From Elephas maximus indicus (taxonomy: Eukaryota > Chordata > Mammalia > Proboscidea > Elephantidae), in the NCBI RefSeq assembly GCF_024166365.1, contig NC_064823.1, positions 3,342,924-3,406,923 on the forward strand: 64,000 bases of DNA, given 5' to 3'. Under the pieces are notes generated by a model. It made no database searches and was not told the origin of the DNA. It saw only the letters and a program-made list of their open reading frames with translations. Of the stretch, positions 44,001 to 56,333 are shown one piece after another (position 1 is the stretch's first letter; the number at the start of each line of letters is the position of its first letter). Made by a program: the position numbers and the translations under genes.

Positions 44001-47000
44001 ACTCCGACTCCCGTGTGACGGAGTAGAACTGCCCCGTAGGTTCTCCTTGGCTGTCGGGCACCGCTGGGTGGACTCCGACCCCCGTGTGACGGAGTAGAAC
44101 TGCCGCGTAGGTTCTCCTTGGCTGTCGGGCACCGCTGGGTGGACTCCGACTCCCGTGTGACGGAGTAGAACTGCCGCGTAGGTTCTCCTTGGCTGTCGGG
44201 CACCGCTGGGTGGACTCCGACCCCCGTGTGACGGAGTAGAACTGCCGCGTAGGTTCTCCTTGGCTGTCGGGCACCGCTGGGTGGACTCCGACTCCCGTGT
44301 GACGGAGTAGAACTGCCGCGTAGGTTCTCCTTGGCTGTCGGGCACCGCTGGGTGGACTCCGACCCCCGTGTGACGGAGTAGAACTGCCGCGTAGGTTCTC
44401 CTTGGCTGTCGGGCACCGCTGGGTGGACTCCGACTCCCGTGTGACGGAGTAGAACTGCCGCGTAGGTTCTCCTTGGCTGTCGGGCACCGCTGGGTGGACT
44501 CCGACCCCCGTGTGACGGAGTAGAACTGCCGCGTAGGTTCTCCTTGGCTGTCGGGCACCGCTGGGTGGACTCCGACCCCCGTGTGACGGAGTAGAACTGC
44601 CGCGTAGGTTCTCCGTGGGTGTCGGGCACCGCTGGGTGGACTCCGACCCCCGTGTGACGGAGTAGAAGTGCCGCGTAGGTTCTCCGTGGGTGTCGGGCAC
44701 CGCTGGGTGGACTCCGACCCCCGTGTGACGGAGTAGAACTGCGGCGTAGGTTCTCCTTGGCTGTCGGGCACCGCTGGGTGGACTCCGACTCCCGTGTGAC
44801 GGAGTAGAACTGCGGCGTAGGTTCTCCCTGGGTGTCGGGCACCGCTGGGTGGACTCCGACCCCCGTGTGACGGAGTAGAACTGCCGCGTAGGTTCTCCTT
44901 GGCTGTCGGCACCGCTGGGTGGACTCCGACCCCCGTGTGACGGAGTAGAACTGCCGCGTAGGTTCTCCTTGGCTGTCGGGCACCGCTGGGTGGACTCCGA
45001 CTCCCGTGTGACGGAGTAGAACTGCCGCGTAGGTTCTCCGTGGGTGTCGGACACCGCTGGGTGGACTCCGACCCCCGTGTGACGGAGTAGAACTGCCCCG
45101 TAGGTTCTCCGTGGCTGTCGGGCACCGCTGGGTGGACTCCGACTCCCGTGTGACGGAGTAGAACTGCCGCGTAGGTTCTCCGTGGGTGTCGGGCACCGCT
45201 GGGTGGACTCCGACTCCCGTGTGACGGAGTAGAACTGCCGCGTAGGTTCTCCGTGGCTGTCGGGCACCGCTGGGTGGACTCCGACCCCCGTGTGACGGAG
45301 TAGAACTGCCGCGTAGGTTCTCCTTGGCTGTCGGGCACCGCTGGGTGGACTCCGACTCCCGTGTGACGGAGTAGAACTGCGGCGTAGGTTCTCCGTGGCT
45401 GTGGGCACCGCTGGGTGGACTCCGACCCCCGTGTGACGGAGTAGAACTGCCGCGTAGGTTCTCCGTGGCTGTCGGGCACCGCTGGGTGGACTCCGACCCC
45501 CGTGTGACGGAGTAGAACTGCCGCGTAGGTTCTCCGTGGCTGTCGGGCACCGCTGGGTGGACTCCGACCCCCGTGTGACGGAGTAGAACTGCCGCGTAGG
45601 TTCTCCTTGGCTGTCGGGCACCGCTGGGTGGACTCCGACTCCCGTGTGACGGAGTAGAACTGCCGCGTAGGTTCTCCTTGGCTGTCGGGCACCGCTGGGT
45701 GGACTCCGACTCCCGTGTGACGGAGTAGAACTGCCGCGTAGGTTCTCCGTGGGTGTCGGGCACCGCTGGGTGGACTCCGACCCCCGTGTGACGGAGTAGA
45801 ACTGCCGCGTAGGTTCTCCTTGGCTGTCGGGCACCGCTGGGTGGACTCCGACCCCCGTGTGACGGAGTAGAACTGCCGCGTAGGTTCTCCTTGGCTGTCG
45901 GGCACCGCTGGGTGGACTCCGACTCCCGTGTGACGGAGTAGAACTGCCGCGTAGGTTCTCCTTGGCTGTCGGGCACCGCTGGGTGGACTCCGACTCCCGT
46001 GTGACGGAGTAGAACTGCCGCGTAGGTTCTCCTTGGCTGTCGGGCACCGCTAGGTGGACTCCGACCCCCGTGTGACGGAGTAGAACTGCCGCGTAGGTTC
46101 TCCTTGGCTGTCGGGCACCGCTGGGTGGACTCCGACTCCCGTGTGACGGAGTAGAACTGCCGCGTAGGTTCTCCTTGGCTGTCGGGCACCGCTGGGTGGA
46201 CTCCGACTCCCGTGTGACGGAGTAGAACTGCCGCGTAGGTTCTCCTTGGCTGTCGGGCACCGCTGGGTGGACTCCGACTCCCGTGTGACGGAGTAGAACT
46301 GCCGCGTAGGTTCTCCTTGGCTGTCGGGCACCGCTGGGTGGACTCCGACTCCCGTGTGACGGAGTAGAACTGCCGCGTAGGTTCTCCTTGGCTGTCGGGC
46401 ACCGCTGGGTGGACTCCGACCCCCGTGTGACGGAGTAGAACTGCCGCGTAGGTTCTCCTTGGCTGTCGGGCACCGCTGGGTGGACTCCGACTCCCGTGTG
46501 ACGGAGTAGAACTGCCGCGTAGGTTCTCCTTGGCTGTCGGGCACCGCTGGGTGGACTCCGACTCCCGTGTGACGGAGTAGAACTGCCGCGTAGGTTCTCC
46601 TTGGCTGTCGGGCACCGCTGGGTGGACTCCGACCCCCGTGTGACGGAGTAGAACTGCCGCGTAGGTTCTCCGTGGCTGTGGGCACCGCTGGGTGGACTCC
46701 GACCCCCGTGTGACGGAGTAGAACTGCGGCGTAGGTTCTCCGTGGCTGTGGGCACCGCTGGGTGGACTCCGACTCCCGTGTGACGGAGTAGAACTGCGGC
46801 GTAGGTTCTCCCTGGGTGTCGGGCACCGCTGGGTGGACTCCGACCCCCGTGTGACGGAGTAGAACTGCCGCGTAGGTTCTCCCTGGGTGTCGGGCACCGC
46901 TGGGTGGACTCCGACCCCCGTGTGACGGAGTAGAACTGCCGCGTAGGTTCTCCTTGGCTGTCGGGCACCGCTGGGTGGACTCCGACCCCCGTGTGACGGA

Positions 47001-50000
47001 GTAGAACTGCCCCGTAGGTTCTCCTTGGCTGTCGGGCACCGCTGGGTGGACTCCGACCCCCGTGTGACGGAGTAGAACTGCCGCGTAGGTTCTCCTTGGC
47101 TGTCGGGCACCGCTGGGTGGACTCCGACCCCCGTGTGACGGAGTAGAACTGCCCCGTAGGTTCTCCTTGGCTGTCGGGCACCGCTGGGTGGACTCCGACC
47201 CCCGTGTGACGGAGTAGAACTGCCGCGTAGGTTCTCCGTGGGTGTCGGACACCGCTGGGTGGACTCCGACCCCCGTGTGACGGAGTAGAACTGCCCCGTA
47301 GGTTCTCCGTGGCTGTCGGGCACCGCTGGGTGGACTCCGACCCCCGTGTGACGGAGTAGAAGTGCCGCGTAGGTTCTCCTTGGCTGTGGGGCACGGCTGG
47401 GTGGACTCCGACTCCCGTGTGACGGAGTAGAACTGCCGCGTAGGTTCTCCGTGGCTGTCGGGCACCGCTGGGTGGACTCCGACCCCGTGTGACGGAGTAG
47501 AACTGCCGCGTAAGTTCTCCGTGGCTCTCGGGCACCGCTGGGTGGACTCCGACTCCCGTGTGACGGAGTAGAACTGCCGCGTAGGTTCTCCGTGGCTGTC
47601 GGGCTCCGCTGGGTGGACTCCGACCCCCGTGTGACGGAGTAGAAGTGCCGCGTAGGTTCTCCTTGGCTGTGGGGCACGGCTGGGTGGACTCCGACTCCCG
47701 TGTGACGGAGTAGAAGTGCCGCGTAGGTTCTCCGTGGCTGTCGGGCTCCGCTGGGTGGACTCCGACCCCCGTGTGACGGAGTAGAAGTGCCGCGTAGGTT
47801 CTCCTTGGCTGTGGGGCACGGCTGGGTGGACTCCGACTCCCGTGTGACGGAGTAGAAGTGCCGCGTAGGTTCTCCGTGGCTGTCGGGCTCCGCTGGGTGG
47901 ACTCCGACCCCCGTGTGACGGAGTAGAAGTGCCGCGTAGGTTCTCCTTGGCTGTGGGGCACGGCTGGGTGGACTCCGACTCCCGTGTGACGGAGTAGAAG
48001 TGCCGCGTAGGTTCTCCTTGGCTGTGGGGCACGGCTGGGTGGACTCCGACTCCCGTGTGACGGAGTAGAAGTGCCGCGTAGGTTCTCCGTGGCTGTCGGG
48101 CTCCGCTGGGTGGACTCCGACCCCCGTGTGACGGAGTAGAAGTGCCGCGTAGGTTCTCCTTGGCTGTGGGGCACGGCTGGGTGGACTCCGACTCCCGTGT
48201 GACGGAGTAGAACTGCCGCGTAGGTTCTCCGTGGCTGTCGGGCACCGCTGGGTGGACTCCGACTCCCGTGTGACGGAGTAGAACTGCCGCGTAGGTTCTC
48301 CGTGGGTGTCGGGCTCCGCTGGGTGGACTCCGACCCCCGTGTGACGGAGTAGAACTGCCGCGTAGGTTCTCCGTGGCTGTCGGGCTCCGCTGGGTGGACT
48401 ACGACTCCCGTGTGACGGAGTAGAACTGCCGCGTAGGTTCTCCTTGGCTGTCGGGCACCGCTGGGTGGACTCCGACTCCCGTGTGACGGAGTACAACTGC
48501 CGCGTAGGTTCTCCGTGGCTGTCGGGCTCCGCTGGGTGGACTCCGACCCCCGTGTGACGGAGTAGAACTGCCGCGTAGGTTCTCCGTGGCTGTCGGGCTC
48601 CGCTGGGTGGACTCCGACTCCCGTGTGACGGAGTAGAACTGCCGCGTAGGTTCTCCTTGGCTGTCGGGCACCGCTGGGTGGACTCCGACTCCCGTGTGAC
48701 GGAGTAGAACTGCCGCGTAGGTTCTCCTTGGCTGTCGGGCACCGCTGGGTGGACTCCGACCCCCGTGTGACGGAGTAGAACTGCCGCGTAGGTTCTCCGT
48801 GGGTGTCGGGCACCGCTGGGTGGACTCCGACTCCCGTGTGACGGAGTAGAACTGCCGCGTAAGTTCTCCGTGGCTCTCGGGCACCGCTGGGTGGACTCCG
48901 ACTCCCGTGTGACGGAGTAGAACTGCCCCGTAGGTTCTCCGTGGCTCTCGGGCACCGCTGGGTGGACTCCGACTCCCGTGTGATGGAGTAGAACTGCCGC
49001 GTAGGTTCTCCGTGGCTGTCGGGCACCGCTGGGTGGACTCCGACCCCCGTGTGACGGAGTAGAACTGCCGCGTAGGTTCTCCGTGGGTGTCGGGCACCGC
49101 TGGGTGGACTCCGACTCCCGTGTGACGGAGTAGAACTGCCGCGTAGGTTCTCCGTGGCTGTCGGGCACCGCTGGGTGGACTCCGACTCCCGTGTGACGGA
49201 GTAGAACTGCCCCGTAGGTTCTCCGTTACTCTCGGGCACCGCTGGGTGGACTCCGACCCCCGTGTGACGGAGTAGAACTGCCGCGTAGGTTCTCCGTGGG
49301 TGTCGGGCACCGCTGGGTGGACTCCGACCCCCGTGTGACGGAGTAGAACTGCCGCGTAGATTCTCCGTGGCTGTCGGGCACCGCTGGGTGGACTCCGACC
49401 CCCGTGTGACGGAGTAGAACTGCCGCGTAGGTTCTCCGTGGCTGTCGGGCACCGCTGGGTGGACTCCGACTCCCGTGTGACGGAGTAGAACTGCCCCGTA
49501 GGTTCTCCGTGGCTCTCGGGCACCGCTGGGTGGACTCCGACTCCCGTGTGATGGAGTAGAACTGCCGCGTAGGTTCTCCTTGGCTGTCGGGCACCGCTGG
49601 GTGGACTCCGACTCCCGTGTGACGGAGTAGAACTGCCGCGTAGGTTCTCCGTGGCTGTCGGGCACCGCTGGGTGGACTCCGACTCCCGTGTGATGGAGTA
49701 GAACTGCCGCGTAGGTTCTCCTTGGCTGTCGGGCACCGCTGGGTGGACTCCGACTCCCGTGTGACGGAGTAGAACTGCCCCGTAGGTTCTCCGTGGCTGT
49801 CGGGCACCGCTGGGTGGACTCCGACTCCCGTGTGACGGAGTAGAACTGCCGCGTAGGTTCTCCGTGGCTGTCGGGCACCGCTGGGTGGACTCCGACCCCC
49901 GTGTGACGGAGTAGAACTGCCGTGTAGGTTCTCCGTGGCTGTCGGGCACCGCTGGGTGGACTCCGACTCCCGTGTGACGGAGTAGAACTGCCGCGTAGGT

Positions 50001-53000
50001 TCTCCGTGGCTGTCGGGCACCGCTGGGTGGACTCCGACTCCCGTGTGATGGAGTAGAACTGCCGCGTAGGTTCTCCTTGGCTGTCGGGCACCGCTGGGTG
50101 GACTCCGACTCCCGTGTGATGGAGTAGAACTGCCGCGTAGGTTCTCCTTGGCTGTCGGGCACCGCTGGGTGGACTCCGACTCCCGTGTGACGGAGTAGAA
50201 CTGCCCCGTAGGTTCTCCGTGGGTGTCGGGCTCCGCTGGGTGGACTCCGACTCCCGTGTGACGGAGTAGAACTGCCGCGTAGGTTCTCCGTGGCTGTCGG
50301 GCACCGCTGGGTGGACTCCGACTCCCGTGTGATGGAGTAGAACTGCCGCGTAGGTTCTCCTTGGCTGTCGGGCACCGCTGGGTGGACTCCGACTCCCGTG
50401 TGATGGAGTAGAACTGCCGCGTAGGTTCTCCTTGGCTGTCGGGCACCGCTGGGTGGACTCCGACTCCCGTGTGATGGAGTAGAACTGCCGCGTAGGTTCT
50501 CCTTGGCTGTCGGGCACCGCTGGGTGGACTCCGACTCCCGTGTGACGGAGTAGAACTGCCGCGTAGGTTCTCCGTGGCTCTCGGGCACCGCTGGGTGGAC
50601 TCCGACTCCCGTGTGATGGAGTAGAACTGCCGCGTAGGTTCTCCTTGGCTGTCGGGCACCGCTGGGTGGACTCCGACTCCCGTGTGACGGAGTAGAACTG
50701 CCCCGTAGGTTCTCCGTGGCTGTCGGGCACCGCTGGGTGGACTCCGACTCCCGTGTGACGGAGTAGAACTGCCGCGTAGGTTCTCCGTGGCTGTCGGGCA
50801 CCGCTGGGTGGACTCCGACCCCCGTGTGACGGAGTAGAACTGCCGTGTAGGTTCTCCGTGGCTGTCGGGCACCGCTGGGTGGACTCCGACTCCCGTGTGA
50901 CGGAGTAGAACTGCCGCGTAGGTTCTCCGTGGCTGTCGGGCACCGCTGGGTGGACTCCGACTCCCGTGTGACGGAGTAGAACTGCCCCGTAGGTTCTCCG
51001 TTACTCTCGGGCACCGCTGGGTGGACTCCGACTCCCGTGTGACGGAGTAGAACTGCCCCGTAGGTTCTCCGTTACTCTCGGGCACCGCTGGGTGGACTCC
51101 GACTCCCGTGTGACGGAGTAGAACTGCCGCGTAGGTTCTCCGTTACTCTCGGGCACCGCTGGGTGGACTCCGACCCCCGTGTGACGGAGTAGAACTGCCG
51201 CGTAGGTTCTCCGTGGGTGTCGGGCACCGCTGGGTGGACTCCGACCCCCGTGTGACGGAGTAGAACTGCCGCGTAGGTTCTCCGTGGCTGTCGGGCACCG
51301 CTGGGTGGACTCCGACCCCCGTGTGACGGAGTAGAACTGCCGCGTAGGTTCTCCGTGGCTGTCGGGCACCGCTGGGTGGACTCCGACTCCCGTGTGACGG
51401 AGTAGAACTGCCGCGTAGGTTCTCCGTGGGTGTCGGGCACCGCTGGGTGGACTCCGACCCCCGTGTGACGGAGTAGAACTGCCGCGTAGATTCTCCGTGG
51501 CTGTCGGGCACCGCTGGGTGGACTCCGACCCCTGTGTGACGGGGTAGAACTGCCGCGTAGGTTCTCCGTGGGTGTCGGGCACCGCTGGGTGGACTCCGAC
51601 CCCCGTGTGACGGAGTAGAACTGCCGCGTAGGTTCTCCTTGGCTGTCGGGCACCGCTGGGTGGACTCCGACTCCCGTGTGACGGAGTAGAACTGCCCCGT
51701 AGGTTCTCCGTTACTCTCGGGCACCGCTGGGTGGACTCCGACTCCCGTGTGACGGAGTAGAACTGCCGCGTAGGTTCTCCGTTACTCTCGGGCACCGCTG
51801 GGTGGACTCCGACCCCCGTGTGACGGAGTAGAACTGCCGCGTAGGTTCTCCGTGGGTGTCGGGCACCGCTGGGTGGACTCCGACCCCCGTGTGACGGAGT
51901 AGAACTGCCGCGTAGGTTCTCCGTTACTCTCGGGCACCGCTGGGTGGACTCCGACTCCCGTGTGACGGAGTAGAACTGCCGCGTAGGTTCTCCGTTACTC
52001 TCGGGCACCGCTGGGTGGACTCCGACCCCCGTGTGACGGAGTAGAACTGCCGCGTAGGTTCTCCGTTACTCTCGGGCACCGCTGGGTGGACTCCGACTCC
52101 CGTGTGACGGAGTAGAACTGCCCCGTAGGTTCTCCGTTACTCTCGGGCACCGCTGGGTGGACTCCGACTCCCGTGTGACGGAGTAGAACTGCCGCGTAGG
52201 TTCTCCGTTACTCTCGGGCACCGCTGGGTGGACTCCGACCCCCGTGTGACGGAGTAGAACTGCCGCGTAGGTTCTCCGTTACTCTCGGGCACCGCTGGGT
52301 GGACTCCGACTCCCGTGTGACGGAGTAGAACTGCCCCGTAGGTTCTCCGTTACTCTCGGGCACCGCTGGGTGGACTCCGACTCCCGTGTGACGGAGTAGA
52401 ACTGCCGCGTAGGTTCTCCGTTACTCTCGGGCACCGCTGGGTGGACTCCGACCCCCGTGTGACGGAGTAGAACTGCCCCGTAGGTTCTCCGTTACTCTCG
52501 GGCACCGCTGGGTGGACTCCGACTCCCGTGTGACGGAGTAGAACTGCCGCGTAGGTTCTCCGTTACTCTCGGGCACCGCTGGGTGGACTCCGACCCCCGT
52601 GTGACGGAGTAGAACTGCCGCGTAGGTTCTCCGTTACTCTCGGGCACCGCTGGGTGGACTCCGACTCCCGTGTGACGGAGTAGAACTGCCGCGTAGGTTC
52701 TCCTTGGCTCTCGGGCACCGCTGGGTGGACTCCGACTCCCGTGTGACGGAGTAGAACTGCCGCGTAGGTTCTCCGTTACTCTCGGGCACCGCTGGGTGGA
52801 CTCCGACCCCCGTGTGACGGAGTAGAACTGCCGCGTAGGTTCTCCGTGGGTGTCGGGCACCGCTGGGTGGACTCCGACCCCCGTGTGACGGAGTAGAACT
52901 GCCGCGTAGGTTCTCCGTGGCTGTCGGGCACCGCTGGGTGGACTCCGACCCCCGTGTGACGGAGTAGAACTGCCGCGTAGGTTCTCCGTGGCTGTCGGGC

Positions 53001-56000
53001 ACCGCTGGGTGGACTCCGACCCCCGTGTGACGGAGTAGAACTGCCGCGTAGGTTCTCCGTGGCTGTCGGGCACCGCTGGGTGGACTCCGACCCCCGTGTG
53101 ACGGAGTAGAACTGCCGCGTAGGTTCTCCGTGGCTGTCGGGCACCGCTGGGTGGACTCCGACTCCCGTGTGACGGAGTAGAACTGCCGCGTAGGTTCTCC
53201 GTGGGTGTCGGGCACCGCTGGGTGGACTCCGACCCCCGTGTGACGGAGTAGAACTGCCGCGTAGGTTCTCCCTGGGTGTCGGGCACCGCTGGGTGGACTC
53301 CGACCCCCGTGTGACGGAGTAGAACTGCCGCGTAGGTTCTCCGTGGCTGTCGGGCACCGCTGGGTGGACTCCGACCCCCGTGTGACGGAGTAGAACTGCC
53401 GCGTAGGTTCTCCGTGGCTGTCGGGCACCGCTGGGTGGACTCCGACCCCCGTGTGACGGAGTAGAACTGCCGCGTAGGTTCTCCGTGGCTGTCGGGCACC
53501 GCTGGGTGGACTCCGACTCCCGTGTGACGGAGTAGAACTGCCGCGTAGGTTCTCCGTGGCTGTCGGGCACCGCTGGGTGGACTCCGACTCCCGTGTGACG
53601 GAGTAGAACTGCCGCGTAGGTTCTCCGTGGGTGTCGGGCACCGCTGGGTGGACTCCGACCCCCGTGTGACGGAGTAGAACTGCCGCGTAGATTCTCCGTG
53701 GCTGTCGGGCACCGCTGGGTGGACTCCGACTCCCGTGTGACGGGGTAGAACTGCCGCGTAGGTTCTCCGTGGGTGTCGGGCACCGCTGGGTGGACTCCGA
53801 CCCCCGTGTGACGGAGTAGAACTGCCGCGTAGGTTCTCCTTGGCTGTCGGGCACCGCTGGGTGGACTCCGACCCCCGTGTGACGGAGTAGAACTGCCGCG
53901 TAGGTTCTCCGTGGCTGTCGGGCACCGCTGGGTGGACTCCGACCCCCGTGTGACGGAGTAGAACTGCCGCGTAGGTTCTCCTTGCTTGTCGGGCACCGCT
54001 GGGTGGACTCCGACCCCCGTGTGACGGAGTAGAACTGCCGCGTAGGTTCTCCGTGGCTGTAGGGCACCGCTGGGTGGACTCCGACCCCCGTGTGACGGAG
54101 TAGAACTGCCGCGTAGGTTCTCCGTGGCTGTAGGGCACCGCTGGGTGGACTCCGACTCCCGTGTGACGGAGTAGAACTGCCGCGTAGGTTCTCCGTGGGT
54201 GTCGGGCACCGCTGGGTGGACTCCGACTCCCGTGTGACGGAGTAGAACTGCCGCGTAGGTTCTCCTTGGCTGTCGGGCACCGCTGGGTGGACTCCGACCC
54301 CCGTGTGACGGAGTAGAACTGCCGCGTAGGTTCTCCGTGGCTGTAGGGCACCGCTGGGTGGACTCCGACTCCCGTGTGATGGAGTAGAACTGCCGCGTAG
54401 GTTCTCCGTGGGTGTCGGGCACCGCTGGGTGGACTCCGACCCCCGTGTGACGGAGTAGAACTGCCGCGTAGGTTCTCCGTGGGTGTCGGGCACCGCTGGG
54501 TGGACTCCGACCCCCGTGTGACGGAGTAGAACTGCCGCGTAGGTTCTCCGTGGCTGTAGGGCACCGCTGGGTGGACTCCGACCCCCGTGTGACGGAGTAG
54601 AACTGCCGCGTAGGTTCTCCTTGGCTGTAGGGCACCGCTGGGTGGACTCCGACCCCCGTGTGACGGAGTAGAACTGCCGCGTAGGTTCTCCGTGGCTGTA
54701 GGGCACCGCTGGGTGGACTCCGACCCCCGTGTGACGGAGTAGAACTGCCGCGTAGGTTCTCCGTGGCTGTAGGGCACCGCTGGGTGGACTCCGACCCCCG
54801 TGTGACGGAGTAGAACTGCCGCGTAGGTTCTCCGTGGGTGTCGGGCACCGCTGGGTGGACTCCGACCCCCGTGTGACGGAGTAGAACTGCCGCGTAGGTT
54901 CTCCTTGGCTGTCGGGCACCGCTGGGTGGACTCCGACCCCCGTGTGACGGAGTAGAACTGCCGCGTAGGTTCTCCGTGGCTGTAGGGCACCGCTGGGTGG
55001 ACTCCGACCCCCGTGTGACGGAGTAGAACTGCCGCGTAGGTTCTCCGTGGCTGTAGGGCACCGCTGGGTGGACTCCGACTCCCGTGTGACGGAGTAGAAC
55101 TGCCGCGTAGGTTCTCCGTGGGTGTCGGGCACCGCTGGGTGGACTCCGACTCCCGTGTGACGGAGTAGAACTGCCGCGTAGGTTCTCCTTGGCTGTCGGG
55201 CACCGCTGGGTGGACTCCGACCCCCGTGTGACGGAGTAGAACTGCCGCGTAGGTTCTCCGTGGCTGTAGGGCACCGCTGGGTGGACTCCGACTCCCGTGT
55301 GATGGAGTAGAACTGCCGCGTAGGTTCTCCGTGGGTGTCGGGCACCGCTGGGTGGACTCCGACCCCCGTGTGACGGAGTAGAACTGCCGCGTAGGTTCTC
55401 CGTGGGTGTCGGGCACCGCTGGGTGGACTCCGACCCCCGTGTGACGGAGTAGAACTGCCGCGTAGGTTCTCCGTGGCTGTAGGGCACCGCTGGGTGGACT
55501 CCGACCCCCGTGTGACGGAGTAGAACTGCCGCGTAGGTTCTCCGTGGCTGTAGGGCACCGCTGGGTGGACTCCGACCCCCGTGTGACGGAGTAGAACTGC
55601 CGCGTAGGTTCTCCTTGGCTGTCGGGCACCGCTGGGTGGACTCCGACCCCCGTGTGACGGAGTAGAACTGCCGCGTAGGTTCTCCGTGGCTGTAGGGCAC
55701 CGCTGGGTGGACTCCGACCCCCGTGTGACGGAGTAGAACTGCCGCGTAGGTTCTCCGTGGCTGTAGGGCACCGCTGGGTGGACTCCGACTCCCGTGTGAC
55801 GGAGTAGAACTGCCGCGTAGGTTCTCCGTGGGTGTCGGGCACCGCTGGGTGGACTCCGACTCCCGTGTGACGGAGTAGAACTGCCGCGTAGGTTCTCCTT
55901 GGCTGTCGGGCACCGCTGGGTGGACTCCGACCCCCGTGTGACGGAGTAGAACTGCCGCGTAGGTTCTCCGTGGGTGTCGGGCACCGCTGGGTGGACTCCG

Positions 56001-56333
56001 ACCCCCGTGTGACGGAGTAGAACTGCCGCGTAGGTTCTCCGTGGCTGTAGGGCACCGCTGGGTGGACTCCGACTCCCGTGTGATGGAGTAGAACTGCCGC
56101 GTAGGTTCTCCTTGGCTGTCGGGCACCGCTGGGTGGACTCCGACCCCCGTGTGACGCAGTAGAACTGCCGCGTAGGTTCTCCGTGGGTGTCGGGCACCGC
56201 TGGGTGGACTCCGACCCCCGTGTGACGCAGTAGAACTGCCGCGTAGGTTCTCCGTGGCTGTCGGGCACCGCTGGGTGGACTCCGACCCCCGTGTGACGGA
56301 GTAGAACTGCCGCGTAGGTTCTCCGTGGCTGTA
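41005..56333 (-). repeat. 71-bp satellite array, 216 monomers, derived from an AfroSINE interior
   Basis: The anchor GGGCACCGCTGGGTGG (or a variant) recurs every 71 bp from 41,005 to 56,263. Each monomer continues CTCCGACTCCCGTGTGACGG, AGTAGAACTGCCGCGTAGG, TTCTCCGTGGCTGTC. The span of 15,258 bp equals 215 x 71 minus 7, and I located exactly seven 70-bp monomers, so the count closes. GC is about 66% in a common monomer, with about eight CpG. Variants are clustered by position and form local higher-order repeats. The minus strand has no stop trinucleotide in the common monomer. This is why frames such as 40,958-49,168, 43,321-50,943 and 52,492-56,268 stay open; they are not called as genes. Confidence 0.97.

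Noticed and set aside
40958-49168. A 2,736-codon minus-strand open frame (and similar giants at 43,321-50,943, 40,965-45,905 and 52,492-56,268) as a repeat-protein gene
   Set aside because: The common monomer has no stop trinucleotide in any minus frame, so length carries no evidence of selection. Overlapping frames are equally long, seven one-base deletions are tolerated without consequence, starts are arbitrary repeat-internal ATGs, and the DNA is demonstrably SINE-derived.
41005-56333. CRISPR array or bacterial repeat system
   Set aside because: Monomers are contiguous with no unique spacers, and the setting is mammalian.
41005-56333. Ordinary centromeric or pericentromeric satellite
   Set aside because: The array is bounded on both sides by ordinary SINE-rich euchromatic-type sequence within this window and sits inside one SINE. 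I cannot exclude related arrays elsewhere.
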